From Glaciecola sp. (GTDB lineage Bacteria > Pseudomonadota > Gammaproteobacteria > Enterobacterales > Alteromonadaceae): a DNA stretch of 53,146 bases. Location of the stretch: positions 1-53,146 of the forward strand of contig JALRKK010000019.1 in the NCBI GenBank assembly GCA_023268935.1, read 5' to 3'. This document shows positions 21,547 through 30,665 of this stretch, piece after piece (the stretch's first letter is position 1; each line of letters starts with the position of its first letter). The notes under the pieces were generated by a model. That model was not told where the DNA came from. It made no database searches and saw nothing but the letters and a program-made list of their open reading frames with translations. Position numbers and translations under genes: made by a program.

Positions 21547-22092
21547 GTGCAAACTCTATACACCAACTTGTCTCATGACGTCGCGACTAAGTTAAATCAG
21601 ATCAAGCTGATTGCTTTTGACGTCGATGGGGTCTTTTCTGACGGTCGAATTTATTTAGGTAATCAGGGGGAAGAGCTCAAAGCTTTTCATACCCGTGATG
21701 GCTACGGAGTGAAATCTCTACAAAGCATAGGGGTAGAGGTTGCCATCATCACTGGTCGCGCTTCCTCTTTAGTGCATAACAGAATGAGTGCTCTAGGTGT
21801 AAAACATATTATTCAAGGGTGCGAAGACAAAGCGCAAGCACTTGCCGCGTTGAAAGACACCCTAGGTTTTACAAGCGCAAACGTAGCAAGTATGGGTGAC
21901 GATATGCCAGATATTGGTATGTTTACTGAGTCGAATTTATGCATAAGTGTTGCCGATGGGCACCCTTTGGTAAAACAACAAGCTCAATGGATAACCATAG
22001 CTGAGGGTGGTAAAGGCGCAGTGCGCGAGGTTACTGATACTCTATTACAAGCTCACGGGCAATTGAATCATATTCACAGTGCGAGTGTTTGA
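21547..22092 (+). CDS. kdsC: 3-deoxy-D-manno-octulosonate 8-phosphate phosphatase
   Basis: A 181-residue C0-type HAD phosphatase that makes free Kdo. The nucleophile and acid are Asp25 and Asp27 in FDVDGVFSD; TGR and GDDMPDI complete motifs II and IV. I chose the GTG at 21547, just after the kdsD stop; the open frame reaches back into kdsD but the added residues do not fit the family. Its TGA overlaps the lptC ATG by one base. Confidence 0.94.
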   Translation: MQTLYTNLSHDVATKLNQIKLIAFDVDGVFSDGRIYLGNQGEELKAFHTRDGYGVKSLQSIGVEVAIITGRASSLVHNRMSALGVKHIIQGCEDKAQALAALKDTLGFTSANVASMGDDMPDIGMFTESNLCISVADGHPLVKQQAQWITIAEGGKGAVREVTDTLLQAHGQLNHIHSASV

Positions 22093-22655
22093 TGAATCGA
22101 GTTGGTTATTCAATTTTTGTCCTGTTCATTCTGGTTATTATTGTATATAACTTGCCCATTTCTGTGAATTCAATCAAGCAACAGACCAATAATAATGAAC
22201 CTTCTTTATTGACCCCGACCTACTTAGCTGAAGAATTATTTTCGCAACGCTTCAATGAAGCAGGCCTTATCAGTCACGAAATCAATGCTAAGAGAATGGA
22301 ACATTACGCCGAATTGGGCTTTATGGTCTTCACCCAACCGCGATATACGATCTTTTTAGCAGATGGCAGCGAATACATTATCAGTGCGCAAGAGGGCACC
22401 TTGTACGATGATAATCGTATGCTACTCGAAAATAATATTGTCATTCAAAGTCAAAATGAGACAGACTTTATTCAGCAAATTAGTGCAGAATATATAGAAA
22501 TGAATTTAGATACCAAAGCGTTGAGTTCAAGCTCGGCGATAGTGTTGCGTGGTAAAGAATTTTCCATGCACAGCAATGGCTTAGATGCGAACTTGGCACA
22601 AAAACGCTTTGCACTACTTGAACATACTCGTACTGAGTTTAAACCAACCCAATAA
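22092..22655 (+). CDS. lptC: LPS export protein LptC
   Basis: A 187-residue bitopic protein: one N-terminal transmembrane helix (residues about 5-22), then a periplasmic beta-jellyroll. LptC accepts LPS from LptB2FG and passes it to LptA. The ATG at 22092 overlaps the kdsC stop (TGATG). Sequence conservation in the family is low, but gene order kdsC-lptC-lptA-lptB makes the call secure. Confidence 0.92.
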   Translation: MNRVGYSIFVLFILVIIVYNLPISVNSIKQQTNNNEPSLLTPTYLAEELFSQRFNEAGLISHEINAKRMEHYAELGFMVFTQPRYTIFLADGSEYIISAQEGTLYDDNRMLLENNIVIQSQNETDFIQQISAEYIEMNLDTKALSSSSAIVLRGKEFSMHSNGLDANLAQKRFALLEHTRTEFKPTQ

Positions 22656-22670
22656 GTCAACGAGAAGATC

Positions 22671-23171
22671 ATGCGTTTAATACTAATTTTTGCCGTTTTT
22701 ATGAGTTGCGTTTTGTACGCGGAACAAAACGATTTTGCTCAACCTATCACAATCAAATCGGTCACGCAGTTTGTGGATGGATTAAATGATGTGGCGGTCT
22801 ACAAAGAGAACGTCGTGATTACGCAAGGTTCATTGAAAATTACTGCAGATGAAGTCCGGATCGATGCCAGTGCGGGAGATGGTAACGAAGTGTTTATCGC
22901 AACAGGAACCCCAGCCTCATTTGAGCAACGCTCTCAGGATGGCAGTCTCGTTAAAGCATCGGGAAATGAAATTAGATATACTCGAAAAGATAAAAAAATC
23001 AACTTGTCCGGAAGTGCTCAGTTAGCTCAGGATTCCAGTACGGTTTCGGGAGAAAACATTATTTTTGACATGCTCAATGAGCAATTAATCGCCTCTGGAA
23101 CGGATGGCGATTCAGGTCGAGTCCAAGCGATATTTCAAGCTGAAAAAACACCACAAAAAGAAGAGCAATAA
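22671..23171 (+). CDS. lptA: Periplasmic LPS-bridge protein LptA
   Basis: A 166-residue periplasmic protein with a short signal peptide (cleavage likely after VLYA) and the OstA/LptA jellyroll pattern, seen in [21 protein letters not shown] and [21 protein letters not shown]. It polymerises into the bridge carrying LPS across the periplasm. It starts 15 bases after lptC and ends five bases before lptB. Confidence 0.93.
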   Translation: MRLILIFAVFMSCVLYAEQNDFAQPITIKSVTQFVDGLNDVAVYKENVVITQGSLKITADEVRIDASAGDGNEVFIATGTPASFEQRSQDGSLVKASGNEIRYTRKDKKINLSGSAQLAQDSSTVSGENIIFDMLNEQLIASGTDGDSGRVQAIFQAEKTPQKEEQ

Positions 23172-23176
23172 ACACT

Positions 23177-23902
23177 ATGGCAATTCTCAAGGCAACTCAT
23201 CTCGCAAAGTCTTACAAGTCTCGACAAGTGGTGCGAGATGTTTCTTTAGAGGTTGAGTCAGGACAAATAGTCGGTCTCCTAGGGCCTAATGGTGCAGGTA
23301 AGACTACGACCTTTTATATGATTGTCGGTATTGTGCCATTGGATAAAGGCGAAATTACTTTAGATCAGACAGATTTAACTTATCATCCCATGCATGAACG
23401 CGCTAGGCAGGGTATTGGTTATTTACCTCAAGAAGCCTCGGTATTCCGTAAATTAAGCGTTTATGACAACATCATGGCGATTTTGCAAACCCGCAAAGAA
23501 CTCTCGCAAGAGCAGCGTGAAGCGGAAGCTGACGCACTCATTGACGAATTTAATATTAATCACATTCGCAATTCAGTGGGTATGGCCTTATCTGGTGGAG
23601 AGCGACGCCGGGTTGAAATTGCTCGAGCATTGGCGGCCAATCCACAGTTTATTTTGCTGGATGAACCTTTTGCTGGTGTTGATCCAATTTCTGTTGGGGA
23701 TATCAAACACATTATTCAGCAGCTTAAAAACAAAGGCTTAGGTGTACTGATTACGGATCACAATGTACGTGAAACACTCGATGTGTGTGAAAAAGCCTAC
23801 ATTGTTAGCCAAGGGGAATTGATTGCTTCGGGAACAGCTTCGCAAGTACTTGATAATCAAAAAGTTAAGGAAGTATACCTTGGGGAACAATTTAGGCTAT
23901 AA
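23177..23902 (+). CDS. lptB: LPS export ABC transporter ATP-binding protein
   Basis: A 241-residue ABC ATPase of the LptB2FGC complex. Walker [10 protein letters not shown] is at residues 36-44, the signature is LSGGERRR and Walker B is [13 protein letters not shown]. It drives LPS extraction from the inner membrane. lptF and lptG are not in the window, as usual for this cluster. Confidence 0.97.
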   Translation: MAILKATHLAKSYKSRQVVRDVSLEVESGQIVGLLGPNGAGKTTTFYMIVGIVPLDKGEITLDQTDLTYHPMHERARQGIGYLPQEASVFRKLSVYDNIMAILQTRKELSQEQREAEADALIDEFNINHIRNSVGMALSGGERRRVEIARALAANPQFILLDEPFAGVDPISVGDIKHIIQQLKNKGLGVLITDHNVRETLDVCEKAYIVSQGELIASGTASQVLDNQKVKEVYLGEQFRL

Positions 23903-23956
23903 TCAATTTATGCAGATATTTTGGATGTTATCTGCTAGGTAAGATTAAGGATATAA

Positions 23957-25414
23957 ATGAGACCCTCACTGCAACTAAAATTCAGTCAACAACTTACCAT
24001 GACGCCGCAACTGCAGCAGGCGATTAAGTTGCTACAGCTTTCAACACTGGATTTACAACAAGAAATACAAGAAGCTTTAGATGCAAATCCACTATTAGAA
24101 GTGGAAGACGACTTTTCTAGCAATACCGAATCACTCGACGAATCTCAAGATAAAGAATCCGCTAGTTCTGATTCTATTTCATCCCATGAGGCGCTGGAAT
24201 CCGAAAATGTATCGGATGATTTGCCATTGGACAGTACCTGGGATGACTACTACAGCGCATCTTCAGCTCCCGCACCGATGACAAACACGGTCGGTGGTGA
24301 GGATGATACCGTTTACCAAGGTGAAACTACTGAGAATATTCAAGACCATTTGCTTTGGCAGGTAGATTTAACCCCTTTTTCAGACACCGATCGTGCCATA
24401 GCGTTCGCGATCATAGATAGTATCGATGACAGCGGTTATCTGACGACTACAACTGAAGAAATTCTAGAAGCCGTTGATATTGAGGATGTCGAACTCGATG
24501 AAGTAGAGTGTGTCCTTAAGCGGATCCAGATGTTTGATCCAGTGGGTTCCGGTTCTCGCAATGTACAAGAATGCTTATTGATCCAGCTTCGTCAGTTTGA
24601 CCAAGACACACCATATCTAGCAGAAGCAAAAGACATTATTACCGAATACAGCGATTTGCTTGCTGCAAAAGATTATCGAACTTTAATGCGCAAAACGCGT
24701 CTAAAAGAACAAGAGCTACGCGAAGTAATGCTGTTATTACAGACACTTAACCCAAGACCGGGAAGTGTAATACAAACTGAAGCCCCATCTTACATCATTC
24801 CCGATGTAAGCGTGGTCAAAAAGAACGGACGTTGGTTAGTCGAACTTAACCCTGATAGCTTACCTAAGTTAAATATTAACCAACAATACGCAGCATTGAG
24901 TAAAAACTCACGCAATAGCGCAGATAGCCAGTTTGTCAAATCGCACATGCAAGAGGCCAAATGGTTTATTAAGAGCCTAGAATCTCGCAATGACACATTA
25001 CTTAAGGTCGCAAACTGTATTGTGCAACAGCAAATAGGCTTTTTTGAGCACGGTCCAGAGATGATGAAGCCAATGGTACTCAATGATGTAGCTGAAATGG
25101 TAGATATGCACGAATCCACTATCTCTCGTGTCACTACACAAAAGTATATGCATACCCCACGTGGTATTTTTGAATTGAAATATTTCTTTTCTAGCCATGT
25201 GGCAACAGAATCAGGTGGTGAATGCTCATCAACAGCGATTCGCGCATTAATTAAAAAGCTCGTAGCGGCAGAAAACACAGTGAAGCCGCTCAGCGATAAC
25301 AAGATTGCAGAAGTGTTAGCCGATCAAGGTATCAAAGTAGCGCGGCGAACCATTGCAAAGTACCGGGAGTCTTTGAACATCCCATCTTCGAGCCAACGCA
25401 AAAGCTTGGTTTAA
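23957..25414 (+). CDS. rpoN: RNA polymerase sigma-54 factor
   Basis: A 485-residue sigma factor. The glutamine/leucine-rich region I ([23 protein letters not shown]) is at the N-terminus, an acidic region II follows (about residues 50-115), then the core-binding and HTH regions, with the RpoN box ARRTIAKYR at residues 462-470 that reads the -24 element. AAGG seven bases before the ATG supports the start. It serves enhancer-dependent promoters such as the two I find near 41.5 and 42.2 kb. It heads the hpf-ptsN-rapZ-ptsO group. Confidence 0.98.
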   Translation: MRPSLQLKFSQQLTMTPQLQQAIKLLQLSTLDLQQEIQEALDANPLLEVEDDFSSNTESLDESQDKESASSDSISSHEALESENVSDDLPLDSTWDDYYSASSAPAPMTNTVGGEDDTVYQGETTENIQDHLLWQVDLTPFSDTDRAIAFAIIDSIDDSGYLTTTTEEILEAVDIEDVELDEVECVLKRIQMFDPVGSGSRNVQECLLIQLRQFDQDTPYLAEAKDIITEYSDLLAAKDYRTLMRKTRLKEQELREVMLLLQTLNPRPGSVIQTEAPSYIIPDVSVVKKNGRWLVELNPDSLPKLNINQQYAALSKNSRNSADSQFVKSHMQEAKWFIKSLESRNDTLLKVANCIVQQQIGFFEHGPEMMKPMVLNDVAEMVDMHESTISRVTTQKYMHTPRGIFELKYFFSSHVATESGGECSSTAIRALIKKLVAAENTVKPLSDNKIAEVLADQGIKVARRTIAKYRESLNIPSSSQRKSLV

Positions 25415-25442
25415 AAATAATGAAACAAAAAGGAAGTCAATT

Positions 25443-25730
25443 ATGCAAATAAACCTGACTGGTCACCACGTTGAAATTACTGATTCACTACGGGATTATG
25501 TTGATACGAAATTCGAGAAACTCGAGCGTCATTTTGATCATATCAACAATGTACAAGTGATTTTGAATGTCGAAAAAATTCGACAGAAAGCCGAAGCTAA
25601 ATTGAACCTCAATGGTGGTGAGGTCTTTGCAACCTCTGAACACGAAGATATGTATGCGGCGATTGATAGTTTAATTGACAAACTGGATCGTCAAGTGATT
25701 AAGCACAAGGAAAAGCTTCAGCGTCATTAA
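25443..25730 (+). CDS. hpf: Ribosome hibernation promoting factor (short form)
   Basis: A 95-residue short HPF/YfiA-family protein (N-terminal MQINLTGHHVEITDSLRDYV, KLERHFDHI). It binds the 30S decoding centre in stationary phase; short HPF works with RMF to form 100S dimers in gammaproteobacteria. Position between rpoN and ptsN is the classical one. Confidence 0.95.
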   Translation: MQINLTGHHVEITDSLRDYVDTKFEKLERHFDHINNVQVILNVEKIRQKAEAKLNLNGGEVFATSEHEDMYAAIDSLIDKLDRQVIKHKEKLQRH

Positions 25731-25732
25731 TC

Positions 25733-26176
25733 ATGAGCATTCAACATTTACTCGATATAGACCGCACTTTATGTGCGGTCTCTTGTCAAAGCAAGAAACG
25801 TATTTTAGAAACTATTTCTCAAGTCGTTGCAAGTCAGCTTGAAGATATTCCTCAAGCTGAAGTTCTTGCAAGTCTTGTCGGTCGCGAGAAGATGGGGTCA
25901 ACTGGTATTGGTAAAGGGATTGCCATACCGCATGGTCGTCTAGCCAATATTGAAGAAGTGATTGCGGTCGTTCTAACGACACAACCGGGTGTGGATTTTG
26001 ATGCGGTAGATAATGAACCCGTCGATATTTTTTTCGCACTCCTGGTACCCGAAGAGCAAATAGAAGGACACTTGCAAACGCTCGCGGCCATTGCTGCAAA
26101 ACTCAATGATGAGCGCATAGTCAGTCAGATCCGCGCAGCAACCATTCCACAGCAAATCATCGACGCATTGCAATAA
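25733..26176 (+). CDS. ptsN: PTS IIA-like nitrogen regulatory protein
   Basis: A 147-residue EIIA-Ntr protein. The phosphorylated histidine is His67 in GIAIPHGRL. It receives phosphate from NPr and controls potassium and nitrogen/carbon balance by binding partners; it does not transport sugar. Starts two bases after hpf. Confidence 0.96.
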   Translation: MSIQHLLDIDRTLCAVSCQSKKRILETISQVVASQLEDIPQAEVLASLVGREKMGSTGIGKGIAIPHGRLANIEEVIAVVLTTQPGVDFDAVDNEPVDIFFALLVPEEQIEGHLQTLAAIAAKLNDERIVSQIRAATIPQQIIDALQ

Positions 26177-26196
26177 CCCGAGCTTTAGGAGCCTAT

Positions 26197-27054
26197 ATGA
26201 AACTCATTATTATCAGTGGACGTTCAGGCTCGGGCAAATCGATTGCACTGCGCGCCCTAGAGGATCTGGGGTATTATTGTGTCGATAATATTCCGGTAAA
26301 CTTATTACCAGCACTGACACAAACCTTGACGAACGAGTACCATGAGGTCGCGGTGAGTGTTGACGTTCGTAACTTACCCAAAGAATCTAACGAGCTTGCT
26401 GAAATACTAGACTATCTGCCGAATGCATGGGATGTGTCAATTGTTTACCTTGATTCTTCTAAAGACGTCCTATTGAAAAGGTATAGCGAAACCAGACGCC
26501 TGCATCCGTTATCACGCCATAACCGTTCTTTAGAAGAAGCAATTAAATCTGAAAAATTATTATTAGAGCCGATACAAGAACGGGCCGATCTGGTGATCCA
26601 CACTGACAAACTCACAGTGCATGAGTTAGCTGAAATAGTCAAAGAGCGGATTTTGGGCAAAAAAAGCACTCGCTTAGTGTTGGTTTTTGAATCATTTGGG
26701 TTCAAGTATGGCATACCCAAAGATGCAGACTACGTGTTTGATGCCAGGTTTCTGCCCAACCCTCACTGGGAGCCGGAATTAAAGCACTTTACTGGCTTGG
26801 ATAAGCCCATTCAGTATTTTCTTGGCGGACAACCCGTTGTGAGCAAGTTTATCTGGCAGATCCAAAATTTAATCACCACATGGCTACCCCATCTTGAGCG
26901 CAATAATCGGAGTTATGTAACGGTTGCTATTGGTTGTACAGGTGGGCAGCACCGTTCTGTGTATGTTGCTGAACAACTCAAACAGAACATAATGGATATG
27001 TACCCAGATGTGCAAATTCGTCATCGTGAATTGCAGCGTAGTGAGAAAAACTAA
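26197..27054 (+). CDS. rapZ: RNase adapter / nucleotide-binding protein RapZ
   Basis: A 285-residue protein with an N-terminal P-loop GRSGSGKS (8-15) and a C-terminal domain ending in the GCTGGQHRSV motif. In E. coli RapZ binds GlcN6P and the small RNA GlmZ and delivers it to RNase E. Whether a GlmY/GlmZ system exists here cannot be judged; none is visible in the window. AGGAG lies before the ATG. Confidence 0.95.
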   Translation: MKLIIISGRSGSGKSIALRALEDLGYYCVDNIPVNLLPALTQTLTNEYHEVAVSVDVRNLPKESNELAEILDYLPNAWDVSIVYLDSSKDVLLKRYSETRRLHPLSRHNRSLEEAIKSEKLLLEPIQERADLVIHTDKLTVHELAEIVKERILGKKSTRLVLVFESFGFKYGIPKDADYVFDARFLPNPHWEPELKHFTGLDKPIQYFLGGQPVVSKFIWQIQNLITTWLPHLERNNRSYVTVAIGCTGGQHRSVYVAEQLKQNIMDMYPDVQIRHRELQRSEKN

Positions 27055-27056
27055 CC

Positions 27057-27335
27057 ATGCCAAAAGTTTGTGAAGCACTCACTATTGTAAATCGCTTAGG
27101 GTTGCATGCTAGACCTGCGACTCAGTTAGCCAAAATCTCTGGCGAATTCAACTCATCTATTACATTGCAAATTGGTAATAAAACCGCAGACGCTTCAAGT
27201 GTGTTAGGACTAATGTTACTCGCGGGGTCACAAGGCAAAGTAGTTATGGTGACAGTAGAAGGCGACGATGCTGAAGAAGCATTTGAGGCGGTTAAAACCC
27301 TGTTTTGTACAAAGTTTTTAGAAGAGGATAACTAA
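27057..27335 (+). CDS. ptsO: Phosphocarrier protein NPr
   Basis: A 92-residue HPr-like protein. The active-site histidine is His17 in GLHARPATQL; the region KTADASSVLGLM corresponds to the serine-loop of HPr. It carries phosphate from EI-Ntr (PtsP, elsewhere) to PtsN. It begins two bases after rapZ and closes the rpoN group. Confidence 0.94.
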   Translation: MPKVCEALTIVNRLGLHARPATQLAKISGEFNSSITLQIGNKTADASSVLGLMLLAGSQGKVVMVTVEGDDAEEAFEAVKTLFCTKFLEEDN

Positions 27336-27410
27336 CTTCTCAATTTCTTTTTGTCCATCTTTCGTTTATCATTGACATATTCCAAACGCGCACAGTGTGG
27401 AACTTAAGTT

Positions 27411-28769
27411 ATGGCAGAACTCTTAGCCACGCCAACTCCAGTCAACCAGGTTAGCATGATTATCGACGCTCTCAACGCCGGTAAGTTTGTATCTGTGCGT
27501 AAGATCTTGCATGAAACTCCCGCGTGTGATGTTGCTCTGATTCTCGAATCCAGTCCAAGTAAAACCCGTGATGAGCTTTGGGAATTACTCGATGCGGATT
27601 ATCACGGTGACGTCTTAGAAGAACTTTCTGAAGACGTGCGTAACGGTATCATCAGCAAAATGATGCCGGACAATGTCGTTGAAGCACTCGAGGACATGGA
27701 CACGGATGACTTGGCTGAGACGCTCAGTACGTTGCCGATGGATGTAGTACAAGATATTCTTGATTCGATGGATGCGCAAGACCGCCATCGTGCTGAGCAA
27801 GCCTTGAGTTATGGTGAAGAAACCGCCGGTTTCATTATGAATACCGACACCATCACCTTACGTCCGGATGTTTCGATTGATGTGATATTACGTTATCTCA
27901 GATTGCGCGGAGAACTTCCTGAAAATACTGATACCTTTTATGTAGTCAATCGTTCAGATGTGTTAATCGGCAGTGTTCCTGTCACTCGCTTACTGACTTC
28001 TCCTTCTGAGATGACGGTAGCTGAGATCATGGATGAAGAGCCAGAAGTGATCACTGTGAGTACCCCTGATGATCAAGTAGCGATGTTGTTTGAGCGCTAT
28101 AACTGGTTATCGGCGCCAGTTGTCGATGAGAATCACCTTCTGGTTGGTCGGGTTACAATTGATGACGTGGTTGATATCATTCGCGAAGACGCTGAGCATT
28201 CAATGATGAGTATGGCCGGTCTTGATGACGAAGAAGATACGTTTGCACCCGTCATGCAGTCGACCAAACGCCGCTCTGTCTGGTTAGGAGTGAATCTGAT
28301 TACCGCTTTACTCGCGGCAATGGTGTCTGATTTGTTTGAGCAAACATTGGCACAATTAGCGGTGCTTGCCATCCTCAATACCATAGTGCCGAGCATGGGT
28401 GGGGTGGCCGGTAATCAGACATTGACTCTTGTAATACGGGGTATGGCATTAGGGCACGTCAATGAATCCAACCAAAAGTTTTTGATCAGCAAGGAGCTTG
28501 CGATTGGTTTTCTGAATGGGATGATTTGGGCGGTGTTGATTGCTACGGTTGTCGCATTGTGGAAACAAGATTTTCAGCTCGGTGTGATCATCGCTTTTGC
28601 GATGATGATGAACATGGTCGCGGCCGGTTTGTCAGGCGCGACATTACCACTGATCATGAAGAAACTCAAAATAGATCCGGCACTTGCAGGGAGTGTTATC
28701 CTCACTACAATCACCGATGTAGTCGGGATTTTTGCCTTTCTTGGCACGGCAACGCTATTTTTGATTTAG
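27411..28769 (+). CDS. mgtE: Magnesium transporter MgtE
   Basis: A 452-residue Mg2+ channel: a cytosolic N domain (about residues 20-135), two CBS domains (about 140-260, Mg2+ sensing), a connecting helix and five transmembrane helices in the C-terminal third. The conserved PSMGGVAGNQTLTL segment of the first membrane helices is present. It follows ptsO by 75 bases and may be read from the same operon or from its own promoter. Confidence 0.95.
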   Translation: MAELLATPTPVNQVSMIIDALNAGKFVSVRKILHETPACDVALILESSPSKTRDELWELLDADYHGDVLEELSEDVRNGIISKMMPDNVVEALEDMDTDDLAETLSTLPMDVVQDILDSMDAQDRHRAEQALSYGEETAGFIMNTDTITLRPDVSIDVILRYLRLRGELPENTDTFYVVNRSDVLIGSVPVTRLLTSPSEMTVAEIMDEEPEVITVSTPDDQVAMLFERYNWLSAPVVDENHLLVGRVTIDDVVDIIREDAEHSMMSMAGLDDEEDTFAPVMQSTKRRSVWLGVNLITALLAAMVSDLFEQTLAQLAVLAILNTIVPSMGGVAGNQTLTLVIRGMALGHVNESNQKFLISKELAIGFLNGMIWAVLIATVVALWKQDFQLGVIIAFAMMMNMVAAGLSGATLPLIMKKLKIDPALAGSVILTTITDVVGIFAFLGTATLFLI

Positions 28770-28793
28770 TCCGAACAGCGTTGCTACTGCGCT

Positions 28794-29333
28794 TTAATCT
28801 TTGAGCATCTGCGCAAAGGTTTGTTTGAACTTGGTTAACTTCGGACCAACGACAAAGTTACAATAGGTGTTTCCAGGATTGTTATTAAAATAATCCTGAT
28901 GATAATCTTCTGCGTCATAATAATTTTCTAGCGGCAATACTTCTGTGACAATTTCACCGTCATAGATTTTATCAGCTCTCAGCTTGGCTATGAAAGCAAT
29001 CGCGGCTTGATGCTGAGCTCCGTTGTGATAATAAATCCCGCCTCGATATTGTGAGCCAATATCATTGCCTTGGCGGTTAAGTTGCGTCGGGTCGTGTAGG
29101 GCAAAGAATATTTCGAAGATTTGCTCTAACGTTATTTGCTCTGGGGAAAATGTCAGTTGTACGACTTCTGCGTGTCCGGTGTCACCAGCACATACTTGCT
29201 CGTAAGTAGGTTCAATGACGGCTCCGTTACTGTATCCTGATACGGCTTGTTGTATACCTTTGACTCGGTTGAAGGCAGACTCAATGCACCAGAAGCATCC
29301 GCCGGCCAATGTGATTTGCTCTAATTTCGACAT
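28794..29333 (-). CDS. msrA: Peptide-methionine (S)-S-oxide reductase
   Basis: A 179-residue repair enzyme that reduces methionine-S-sulfoxide. The catalytic cysteine is Cys13 in GGCFWC, with FFALHDPTQLNRQGND and QYRGGIYY completing the active site. I chose the ATG at 29333 over a longer GTG form. No MsrB domain is fused. It converges with mgtE. Confidence 0.95.
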   Translation of the reverse strand: MSKLEQITLAGGCFWCIESAFNRVKGIQQAVSGYSNGAVIEPTYEQVCAGDTGHAEVVQLTFSPEQITLEQIFEIFFALHDPTQLNRQGNDIGSQYRGGIYYHNGAQHQAAIAFIAKLRADKIYDGEIVTEVLPLENYYDAEDYHQDYFNNNPGNTYCNFVVGPKLTKFKQTFAQMLKD

Positions 29334-29461
29334 TTTATTCTCTAACACATTTTATTATCTATTGTTATGGTGTTTGGTAGCACATTGATCAAGTATTGCA
29401 AAAAAATATTTGCACTAAATGTCATTCTGTCCGTATTCATCTTGTTATATGGAGAAAGTAT

Positions 29462-29860
29462 ATGACCTTAACGTTATTTTATGATGGCCAATGTCCACTT
29501 TGCCAAAAAGAAATGTCTCACCTGCGCAAGCTGAATCGAGATGGTCATTTGCGCTTCGAGGACATTATGGCGCCAGACTTTGTACAGCGTTTTCCAAACA
29601 TGGATTGGCATGCATTAAATAATCGTATTCACGGTATGACTGACACCGGTGAGTTGATTACTGGGCTTGATGTGACACATTTAGCTTGGTCATTGGTCGG
29701 TAAGGGCTGGTTGTATGCTCCATTGCGTTGGCCGGTCATTAGGTGGTTTGCGGACCACGCTTATAATATATTTGCCAAACATCGTTATACCATCTCATAT
29801 TGGTTAACTGGTCAAAAACGATGTTCCATATGTGGCCCAAAACCCGAAGGAAAATTATGA
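29462..29860 (+). CDS. DCC-family thiol-disulfide oxidoreductase-like protein (DUF393)
   Basis: A 132-residue protein starting with the family signature YDGQCPLCQKE (CxxC near residues 12-15) and carrying the later RF and W-rich helices of DUF393. The family has a thioredoxin-like CxxC but its role is unproven. A GGAG site about eight bases upstream marks the ATG at 29462 as the start. Its TGA overlaps the next ATG (ATGA), so it is coupled to the SDR gene. Confidence 0.8.
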   Translation: MTLTLFYDGQCPLCQKEMSHLRKLNRDGHLRFEDIMAPDFVQRFPNMDWHALNNRIHGMTDTGELITGLDVTHLAWSLVGKGWLYAPLRWPVIRWFADHAYNIFAKHRYTISYWLTGQKRCSICGPKPEGKL

Positions 29861-30600
29861 CTGAAAGCAACAGTGAACGTGCTTTAGTGATAGGTGCTAG
29901 CAGTGGTATTGCACAAGCGCTGATAGAACAACTTCTGCAAAGTGCTTCAGTCACTTGCATTGATGCGGTATCTCGAAGCCTTCCAAAGAAAGACTTTGGA
30001 GACAGTGTTCAGCATTTTGAGGTTGACTCGTCGCATGAATCACAGATCAAAGCGTTTATTTCTGCCCGCAAAGCAGAAGGTATAACCTATCGCTACGTGG
30101 TGTGTACGATTGGCTTTTTGCACAATGCAGAGTTGGCCATAAAGCCGGAAAAACGCCTTGAAGATATTAATGCAGATGCGATGCAACACTATTTTGCAGT
30201 GAATACCATTATGCCAACACTGTGGTTAAAAAATCTTCCAGCCGTTGTGGCAAAAAACGCACCGACAACCATGGCGTTTTTCTCCGCACGTGTTGGTAGC
30301 ATAAGCGATAATCGCTTAGGGGGTTGGTATGGTTATCGCGCATCAAAATCCGCTTTGAATATGGTGATCAAAAATGCGGCGATAGAGTACGCAAGACGCC
30401 ATAAGCAGGTTACATTGATGGCGTATCATCCCGGTACAGTAGACACTGGATTATCCAAGCCGTTTCAAGCGAATGTACCCCAAAAAAAGCTCTTCACACC
30501 TGCATTTACCGCACAATGTCTGGTTAAACAGTTACAATTCGCGCAGGCCGAACATTCACCTTATTATGTCGACTGGGATGCGCAAAATATTCCGTGGTAA
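29857..30600 (+). CDS. Short-chain dehydrogenase/reductase (C-factor-like)
   Basis: A 247-residue classical SDR. The nucleotide-binding GASSGIA is at residues 13-19, and the catalytic triad can be read in FFSARVGS (Ser) and YRASK (Tyr and Lys). It resembles CsgA/C-factor-type SDRs found next to DCC proteins. The ATG at 29857 overlaps the DCC stop by four bases. Substrate unknown. Confidence 0.82.
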   Translation: MTESNSERALVIGASSGIAQALIEQLLQSASVTCIDAVSRSLPKKDFGDSVQHFEVDSSHESQIKAFISARKAEGITYRYVVCTIGFLHNAELAIKPEKRLEDINADAMQHYFAVNTIMPTLWLKNLPAVVAKNAPTTMAFFSARVGSISDNRLGGWYGYRASKSALNMVIKNAAIEYARRHKQVTLMAYHPGTVDTGLSKPFQANVPQKKLFTPAFTAQCLVKQLQFAQAEHSPYYVDWDAQNIPW

Positions 30601-30665
30601 ATGACATTCTGGCGCAACACTGATACTATTATTGCCAATATAAAAACAATAATTAGGATAGTGTT

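Noticed and set aside
22592-22613. TTGGCAC followed by TTTGCA inside lptC, looking like a sigma-54 promoter
   Set aside because: The GG-to-GC distance is 14 bases, not 10, and it is inside a coding region with no gene of its own downstream.
24790-25302. A 170-codon open frame antisense to rpoN
   Set aside because: rpoN is unambiguous over this stretch and the antisense translation shows no domain pattern.
27373-27410. TTGACA before mgtE as a -35 element
   Set aside because: At 16-18 bases downstream there is no -10-like hexamer (GTGTGG), so I do not call a promoter.
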